From: Larix sibirica
Lineage: Eukaryota > Streptophyta > Pinopsida > Pinales > Pinaceae
Reading direction: 5' to 3'
Assembly (NCBI GenBank): GCA_004151065.3
Contig: NWUY0300032848.1
Location: 1-12,114, forward strand
DNA length: 12,114 nucleotides
Every line of letters begins with the position of its first letter. The first letter of the stretch is position 1. Positions 6,920 through 12,114 of this stretch are shown here, piece after piece. The notes under the pieces were generated by a model. That model ran no database searches. It saw only the letters and a list, made by a program, of their open reading frames with translations, and had not been told where the DNA came from. Position numbers and translations under genes: made by a program.

Positions 6920-7236
6920 TGTGTGAGGAATACTCCACCCAACCATAAGCTAATTGCGTTCCTACTTCTCTCAACGCAACTACCACCCCAAGTTGGGACT
7001 ATGAATCCATTAGGACAAAGGTTTCTATAGGTGACTTTGAGCTTCATCCATAGCACATCCCATAGTTGACCAATAATTTTAATAGTTGATTCATAGTCCC
7101 AACTGTGTGTGAGGAAAGCTCCACCCAACCGTAGGCTAATTGTGTTCCTACTTCTCTCAACGCAACTACCACCCCCGAGTTGGGATTATGAATCCATTAA
7201 GACAAATGTTTCTATAGCTAAATTTGAGCTTCTTCA
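6920..7236. repeat. Direct duplication of ~130 bp with 186-187-bp period
   Basis: Copy 1 (about 6920-7049) and copy 2 (about 7106-7236) share GTGTGAGGAA, CTCCACCCAACC, a long identical stretch around CTACTTCTCTCAACGCAAC, then AGTTGGGA(C/T)TATGAATCCATTA and TTTGAGCTTC. Between them is about 57 bp of other sequence that ends in an inverted copy of the AGTTGGGACTATGAATC block. A 130-codon minus-strand frame (6736-7128) crosses copy 1, but no family motif is visible in it, and a frame through a duplicated noncoding block is easily a chance event. Confidence 0.85.
6991..7104. repeat. 17-bp perfect inverted repeat around an 80-base loop
   Basis: AGTTGGGACTATGAATC (6991-7007) is the exact reverse complement of 7088-7104. 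The same motif appears with one change at 7175-7191 (plus direction), and 16 bases of a GGGACTATGAATCCAT form lie on the minus strand at 7482-7497. Four copies in about 500 bases, two in each direction, mark a local fold-back-prone cluster. Confidence 0.85.
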
Positions 7237-7259
7237 TTACAAACAAGGAAATGATTATA

Positions 7260-7460
7260 TGTTTCTCCAATGGCTCCCCACTATTCGATAGGGACCTAAT
7301 GATGCTAGAGCCCAAAAATGATGGATGAAAATGGCTTAAATAAAAGATATTAATAAATCAAAATAAATAAAATAGAACTCACGAGTCATAAGACAAGGGT
7401 TAAGACATGGGCTAAGGACAAGGTCATGACCACCAAGGTTCTTTAGGATTCAAATGATAG
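7260..7460 (-). other. Likely interior of a gypsy-type LTR, no gene
   Basis: If the minus-strand LTR start at 7468 is right, this is the first part of that LTR (U3). It includes an A-rich, AATAAA-rich segment at 7337-7378 in which AAATAAAA, AATAAATCAAAATAAATAAAAT follow one another. Nothing in it reads as a protein. Confidence 0.35.
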
Positions 7461-7480
7461 CCCTCACACTCCCCCCCACT
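7461..7480 (-). mobile_element. Ty3/gypsy-type polypurine tract and LTR start, second junction
   Basis: Read on the minus strand, GAGTGGGGGGGAG runs into TGTGAGGGCTATC, with the LTR TG at 7468-7467. A G-rich tract followed directly by TGT(G/A)A is the common form of the 3' LTR boundary in plant gypsy elements. The upstream minus-strand bases contain GATAACGTTGAGAAGAG, similar in style to the polyprotein tail above the first junction. Where this LTR ends is unknown. Confidence 0.5.
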
Positions 7481-7537
7481 CATGGATTCATAGTCCCCCA
7501 TCTCTTCTCAACGTTATCTTTTTGTCGACAACCAACT

Positions 7538-7552
7538 TTATATATATATAAA
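7538..7552. repeat. Short TA microsatellite
   Basis: A pure TATATATATATA run of about six to seven units sits between the two gypsy-type junctions. It may be a decayed promoter part of the small LTR piece at 7530-7655, or simple slippage. Confidence 0.7.
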
Positions 7553-7640
7553 CTAAAAAAGAATTGTTCAAGTAACTAATACATAAGTTTTTTCCCTTGG
7601 TCATTTTACATTTACAATTACATTACAAGCTGGGGCATTT

Positions 7641-7670
7641 GATAGGGGTATTACATTCCCCCCCCACTTA
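7641..7670 (-). mobile_element. Ty3/gypsy-type polypurine tract and LTR start, first junction
   Basis: Read on the minus strand, AAGTGGGGGGGGAA runs into TGTAATACCCC, with the LTR TG at 7655-7654. The combination of a G-rich tract with TGTAATACCC is typical of 3' LTR starts in chromovirus-like plant gypsy elements. The minus-strand frame across it (see the next entry) fits the polyprotein end that normally lies here. The LTR itself can be followed for at most about 130 bp before other sequence begins. Confidence 0.6.
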
Positions 7671-7860
7671 ATTTCAACATTGTCCACAACGTTCCTTTAA
7701 CTTTTGTAGCTCTAAAATATTTTCTTGTTGCTCCCAATTGGTGATTCACAACTCTTTTTTTGGGTTTCCCTATAGCCCTCAATGGTACTCTGTTTTATCT
7801 TTAGCTACACTTGTTGAACTATCCAGAATGCCATATGCCCATCTTCATTCTTGAGGTACC
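7656..7860 (-). pseudogene. Possible tail of a gypsy polyprotein
   Basis: The minus strand from 7690 reads VVDNVEIKWGG into the polypurine tract, and in another frame from 7712 reads ELQKLKE. Plant gypsy polyproteins commonly end with an acidic ELxxL...LEDKV-like segment in which the last residues before the stop are encoded across the tract (K-x-GGN-V). The order here fits: ELQKLKE, a frame change near 7691, DNVEIKWGG, then the LTR. Stops and frame changes show it is broken. The identification depends mostly on the tract beside it. No integrase or chromodomain core could be read further up. Confidence 0.35.
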
Positions 7861-8440
7861 TACAAAACTTAAACTGAACAAGAAACTTAATATACACATT
7901 ATAGCCATTCATGGATAAATAATTTCCTCAACTGAATTTTCCAAAATCATAGCTGGAAAAATATATAAATAAGAAAGAAAAATACACATAAGTTCAAGTA
8001 CTTATCTGCTTGTGCATTTGTCCATTTCACATGGCTTCCATGAGTGAAGTTTAGGTTACTGTCTTCTTCAGACTTACAAATTTGACTTCTTCACTTGGTT
8101 TCCAAGAGAGGTTTAGCTCATTGCCCTCTTTAGACACACCCATGCCCATTTGATCCTCTTTGCCATTATTCCAATTTGTATAGTGCCTCTTTTCTTTGTT
8201 GCACTCACCCCTCCAGGATCAGGCATCCCCTTCATTGCTATACAGTTCCTTAGGTAATCCATCTTAGCCAAGGAATTTCACATACAAGAGAGTGCACTCA
8301 TGGCAATGAAGACAACATGAGTCCAGTGTCAAGGCAGTGGCTTCCTCCCTTTTATTGTCCAGCTTTTAGCATAAAATTTTACAACCATACTCAAGGCTTC
8401 ATTCTTTAGGCTGCTTTGCTCTCTTTCTTGATGGAGATTT
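7861..8440. other. Gene-free stretch with a degenerate ~62-bp duplication
   Basis: TTCCATGAGTGAAGTTTAG (8036) and TTCCAAGAGAGGTTTAG (8100) start two related blocks that both end in (C/T)TC(T)TTCAGAC or CTCTTTAGAC, period about 62 to 64. A 49-codon minus-strand frame (about 8118-8267) begins MDYLRN and has no motif I know. If the gypsy element above were complete, integrase would be expected here; I cannot see it. Confidence 0.4.
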
Positions 8441-8443
8441 CTT

Positions 8444-8465
8444 GTAGTCATGTACACATGACTAC
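8444..8465. repeat. 22-bp near-perfect palindrome
   Basis: GTAGTCATGT (8444-8453) and ACATGACTAC (8456-8465) are exact reverse complements separated by only AC. On paper this can extrude as a cruciform or serve as a symmetric protein site. It lies in gene-free DNA, so no role can be assigned. Confidence 0.9.
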
Positions 8466-8839
8466 TCATGCATACTTCTTTTCATTGCATACACAACAAC
8501 TTGCGAAGAATTATTGACAACATGATCACCTCAACAAATGATTTGTAGTGAAAATAAAACACATCAACATGTATAATCTAGATGCAATAAAACACATGTG
8601 CCAATATGGATACATTTACACACACTTTACATCACATTTCTTATTACCATAAGGCACACTGCCTCCGTATAACCCTCTTGGGCAGCATTCACTCAATGCA
8701 TTCAATAACAAAGCATATCATAACATGATATCAAATCATGGCTAAAAATAAATATGTACCTAATTCCTTTAGTACAATGCAATAAAGTATACTTCAACTC
8801 ATATTTGCATTTTTGTCACCCATATTTTTTATGATACCT

Positions 8840-8885
8840 GGGCAATTGGTGCATTTTTTTTCCTCGGACGGGCAATTGGTGCATT
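8840..8885. repeat. 16-bp direct repeat flanking 14 bases
   Basis: GGGCAATTGGTGCATT occurs at 8840-8855 and again at 8870-8885, exact, separated by TTTTTTCCTCGGAC. The spacing and the T run suggest a local slippage duplication or the scar of a small insertion. At 16 bp it is longer than usual target-site duplications. Confidence 0.9.
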
Positions 8886-9920
8886 ATGCCAGTTGAGTTG
8901 ATTATTTCACCCATTCTTGATCATCTTTTCTTTATTTTGGTATTCTCTTCACTGGTTTGTTTATCATGCACACTTCTTCAGCATTTTGTTCCTGTTGTCA
9001 TCCATACCTGGACTCTTAATGAAACAACATATAAATCGACATGCTCCACTCAAGGCTTACACACCAGTATACTTTACTTTAAATCATATGCAACACAATT
9101 TATATATCAATATGCCTATATAGGTATTATGTAGTACTCAACATGCTCCATACAATTCAATATTCAATTAATACATTTCAACGTTCAACATGCCTTCTTA
9201 ATGCAATCATGTTCACAATGAATGCAAATCATTTTCCTAATATTTCAAAATGCATAACTACAAACTTGCTGACAAGTAATGTTCTTTCATTCTTTCATTC
9301 TTCATGCATCCAATGCATTCTATATCATCTAGATGTATGCACTTAAACATAATACAACAATGCTCATAATATGCAAAAAAAATATACATCAACACTACAT
9401 ACATCTCAATGTATCGCCATGGAAATTGAAGGTTCTACACAACATCTCCACACACTACCCAACCTTCTCCTCAACACTTGGTTGGCTATCTAGTGGCCTT
9501 CCTTTCTACTCGGACACCACACCAAGAATGAGTTCATTCCTTTTTAGGTATATTCAATGTCAACAAAAAGGGTTTCAACCAGATGTCCTAATAGGGAGAC
9601 CAATGGGTATTTATGTAGTGCTCTAGGATTCCTTCCAATTTACAATGGTTCCATATCCGTACAACATTCATGGTTCTAATTCAAAGGCTCATTTCTTTCA
9701 AGGGTTTTGGTTATCACTTCATAATCATCCCATACATGACCATTTACACGTAACAAAGATTTAATGATCTTTTACTTATCTTTTCTACTGAGCTATGAGC
9801 CTATATTCAATAGTGGTATCAATAAATTATCAAATCACAATAAAGGAAATCCTTACCACATTTTCCTTTTCAGTTATAAGCACATTACCTCTATAGTTAG
9901 TGACAATATTGTTGGGGTTA
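8886..9920. other. Gene-free, strongly G-poor plus strand
   Basis: Long runs contain few G on the plus strand (for example 9361-9420 has about four), with C, A and T dominant. Plus-strand frames at 8886-9134, 9143-9346 and 9333-9626 are open only because stop codons need G or A-rich context. Their translations lack any motif. A small TCTTTCAT tandem is at 9283-9304. Confidence 0.45.
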
Positions 9921-9921
9921 C

Positions 9922-10023
9922 CTGACTAGGATCCTTTACAATTCTTCCTTCAACCTCCTTAGCTAACAACTGTTGATCTCCATTTTGCTCAAGAACTATG
10001 CCGCTAGCTTGCTTCTTCTTTCT
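9922..10023 (-). CDS. Candidate single coding exon, protein not recognised
   Basis: On the minus strand a 34-codon open segment starts directly after a plausible splice acceptor (TTGTTGTTCGCTTGTGTGCTAG) and ends directly before a plausible donor (CAG|GTAACC). The length is exactly 102 bases. The frame begins RKKKQASG, continues through GIVLEQNGD and ends KDPSQ. The composition is charged and non-repetitive, unlike the low-complexity translations around it. The upstream frame is closed by TAG at the acceptor itself, as expected if exon and frame begin there. I know no family for it, and no neighbouring exon could be paired with it. It could be a real exon of a gene with very long introns, a captured or pseudogene exon, or chance. 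Confidence 0.25.
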
Positions 10024-10029
10024 CTAGCA

Positions 10030-11480
10030 CACAAGCGAACAACAACCACATCATGCATTATGTTGTACGTGGTTTCATATGCTATCATCTTATTACTATA
10101 GGATGATTATGCAACATCTTCACAATTCATATGCATTTCTACATTAACAATCCTTTATTTTGCAACTATGGGCACACTAGGTTGAAGTTAGCATGCATGA
10201 GCATATTCAAACATATTCACATGCATCCTTTATCACATATGCATCTGACATCATTCTCCTGCTCTTCACTTATTTTATGCATCAAGAAAATGTCATTAAA
10301 ATAGCTAGGAAAACAAGAATTCTTCCATTCCTAAGGTCCTATTCACATCTTGAAAATTCCTTTGGTTGATAGATCCACTAAATGAATTTCCTCTTTTTAC
10401 ACTTTTCTAACTACATACTAGAGTTGTTGTTGCTATCAACTCTGGCTTTTAAGCAACTTCCACCTTTCCATACTAAGTTGGCTTAGGATCTTTCATTTAC
10501 TGGGAACTTGCTACTCGGGCTTCTTAAAATTCCTCGACCAATCCATTTGGACATTTCCTTCCTTACAACTAACCTCTATGCTAAATTAAATCTGACAATT
10601 TCCCTATGCTTTTCCATTTGTTCCTATATCTTGCCAAAGGAATACCACATTTGATTTGTATAGTGAAGGCATTAAATAAAAGCATTAAACAAATTGGTAT
10701 CATGCGATGGACTCATTACATGCATATCCAACAATATTCTCAAATCATCACAACTAATGAAGCTGACCAACTATTAGAGGAGCGCCACTCAAACTCGAGC
10801 TCATCTTGGCCTCTACATTGTTTGACAATATTTTGGAGAAGTTCCTTTCAATTTGTTAGCACTCCGTGTCTTCTTAAGTTCAGACCAATCTACCATTCCA
10901 CTAACAATAATTATGTAAGCATAGATTCGAAATGCATGAAGCCACCTTATGAAAACAATCCATCCATGAACATTGGAGCTAACTAAATGAAAAATGCCTT
11001 CCTAAATACTCTGCTAAGTGCCATTCAACATTGACTGACATGTTACATTTATGTGGTTAGTTCACTATCTTTCTTGTCTAGAAATCCTTGGCCTGGAAAT
11101 TTTTTACCCGCTTTCTCATAAAATATTTTCTAAATATAGTACTTCATATTACCTTATGAAGCTCCAACCAATCTCTCACTAACATGAGAGATCCAAGTAT
11201 CCTCACATTTCTACCATTGATCGCTAAGCCTTAGATATGATACATAGTTCCCATTGAAGGAAAAAATCCTGTTACCATACTTGTTCCTGACAGTGGAAGA
11301 TAACATTTATGGAGCCATGTCTCAAGAGAGAGGAAATTGTAACTAGCGATCAACATTCCACGAGGTATTTCTTGTCAAACACTACTCAAATCTCTTAATG
11401 TCAAAACAAAGAACCAATGATAGTCGTCTCATAGACATATGAACCATACTCTATATTGACAATGTAGTTATGGTTTCACC
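10030..11480. other. Gene-free stretch with small hairpins
   Basis: A 126-codon plus-strand frame (10606-10986) is open but shows no motif. It crosses the 21-bp dispersed repeat at 10751-10771, so it is unlikely to be a genuine gene. Small inverted repeats lie at 10420-10443 (AGAGTTG/CAACTCT), 11171-11192, and between 11217-11226 and 11344-11353 (TTGATCGCTA/TAGCGATCAA). Nothing else could be supported. Confidence 0.4.
11171..11192. repeat. Hairpin, 8-bp perfect arms
   Basis: ATCTCTCA and TGAGAGAT are exact reverse complements around the six-base loop CTAACA. It is not followed by a T run, and no transcript is evident, so a terminator role is not supported. Confidence 0.8.
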
Positions 11481-11484
11481 TTCA

Positions 11485-11518
11485 TTGCTCCAGAGCAACA
11501 ATACTAGTGCATGCACTA
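11485..11518. repeat. Two neighbouring palindromes
   Basis: TTGCTC-CA-GAGCAA at 11485-11498 is followed six bases later by TAGTGCATGCACTA at 11505-11518, which is perfectly self-complementary over 14 bases and contains the CATGCA core known from plant RY elements. They lie about 150 bases before the F-box-like relic. Confidence 0.75.
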
Positions 11519-11671
11519 AGAAGGCTCACAAAGGTAGATCAGTTTGTCTTTATGACAATCATCAAGATTAAACCAACAACAACCCAATTCCACTGCCCAT
11601 GCCAAACATCAAAGGATCCATTCACTAAAAGAAATTTGCAGCATAAAAGTATAAATCGATTGGATACCAAG

Positions 11672-11938
11672 GTCAGATTTATCTTTTGTGACTTGTCCAG
11701 TGCTCAATTGAAGTCCCATCCTAACATAAACACTCCTAATTTGAGACACTTTAAATTTTTGAGCTCTATATTGCTGTGCTTTTTGATAAATTCTTCAAAA
11801 GTTAGAGCTACTAAATTCATAAACTTAAGTTGTATGAGTTACCCTGATGATGTTGGTAATGATGTTATTAAGGTGCTAGAGAGGTCAAGAACCTTGAGAA
11901 ACATGACAGTCGAGAGAAATAATTCTGGAACCTCTTAA
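11672..11938 (+). pseudogene. F-box/FBD-LRR-like protein fragment
   Basis: The plus frame ending at 11938 (TAA) contains CDLSSAQLKS, then INTPNLRHFKF, then INSSKVRATKFINLS, then DDVGNDVIKVLERSRTLRNM. The order resembles the leucine-rich-repeat and FBD part of plant F-box proteins. There an L-x-x-C-x-L-S-S-L repeat leads to an (I/V)xAPNLxxFxF segment, an S-S-K-L-x-E-A strand, and a D-x-G-x-x-x-x-x-x-L helix region. Such proteins are substrate adaptors of SCF ubiquitin ligases. Only this part is seen: no F-box is visible upstream, and the frame up to 11507 (first Met) carries unrelated-looking sequence, so that Met is not a reliable start. No continuation follows the stop. TPNL instead of APNL and the shortened strands suggest decay. 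The family call is from pattern memory alone. Confidence 0.4.
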
Positions 11939-12114
11939 ATTTTCCACTGTTTGCTATTACAAAACTCAAAAGTTTTGGGAAAGTCAGTTCTATAGACAGA
12001 TCTTGAATATCATTATTACTCACTGCTATTCTTTTGCATCCTTGGTCTCATTTTTGTAGAAATTTCACTTCTCTAACAGGCTTTCAAGTTAACTCAGATT
12101 AACAATGTTTAATA
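11939..12114. other. Right edge, nothing recognisable
   Basis: No frame of note continues from the F-box-like relic and no repeat from elsewhere in the window recurs here. If the relic were part of a gene cut by an intron, no convincing donor site was seen at its end. Confidence 0.4.

Noticed and set aside
6736-7128. 130-codon minus-strand frame as a gene
   Set aside because: It runs through a direct duplication and an inverted repeat, shows no domain, and is better explained as a chance frame in LTR-like DNA.
10606-10986. 126-codon plus-strand frame as a gene
   Set aside because: It has no motif or signal peptide, its residue make-up resembles translated noncoding DNA, and it crosses a dispersed 21-bp repeat.
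11507-11671. N-terminal half of the 143-codon plus-strand frame as part of the F-box-like protein
   Set aside because: The translation before about residue 56 shows no repeat pattern or F-box, and the first Met lies in a palindrome-rich stretch. Only the C-terminal part is kept.

Overview
This window looks like nuclear DNA from a land plant, most likely a seed plant with a large, repeat-rich genome. It is AT-rich and has no long open reading frame on either strand: the longest is 143 codons. The recognisable pieces are decayed plant LTR retrotransposons, plus a short relic resembling a plant F-box/FBD/leucine-rich-repeat protein. There is no sign of operons, ribosome binding sites, CRISPR arrays, phage or bacterial insertion sequences. 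I cannot name the species.

Layout. Positions 1-1340 hold no gene, only an AT-rich island (about 672-765) and some short inverted repeats. Positions 1345-1760 look like the promoter/leader part of an old LTR (TATA-like box, then a T-rich leader), with low confidence. Positions 1760-2540 are unassigned. Positions 2546-2700 encode, on the plus strand, the broken C-terminal end of a Ty1/copia RNase H. It runs directly into a probable 3' LTR (2714-4108, TGTTGG...CCAACA). Inside this LTR lie a 42-bp tandem duplication and, most strikingly, three tandem copies of a ~290-bp module. Every copy carries a TGAGTCA motif, a TATAAA box and an AATAAA signal at nearly constant spacing.

Positions 4109-5470 are unassigned sequence with small degenerate duplications. 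Positions 5467-6378 carry several short minus-strand frames that look like decayed coding sequence but cannot be assigned. Positions 6550-7700 are rich in structure: a 16-bp-arm hairpin, a 187-bp-period direct duplication, an inverted-repeat motif present four times, and two minus-strand polypurine-tract/LTR-start junctions typical of Ty3/gypsy elements, also 187 bp apart. The end of a gypsy polyprotein may lie just above 7656, read leftwards. Positions 7850-11500 are plus-strand C-over-G biased and hold no recognisable gene apart from one candidate minus-strand exon (9922-10023). Positions 11672-11938 contain the F-box/FBD-like relic on the plus strand.

Nothing here forms a working pathway. 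The coherent story is layered retrotransposon decay: a copia-type element reading rightwards on the left and gypsy-type remains reading leftwards in the middle. The most unusual object is the LTR with a triplicated promoter/polyadenylation module.
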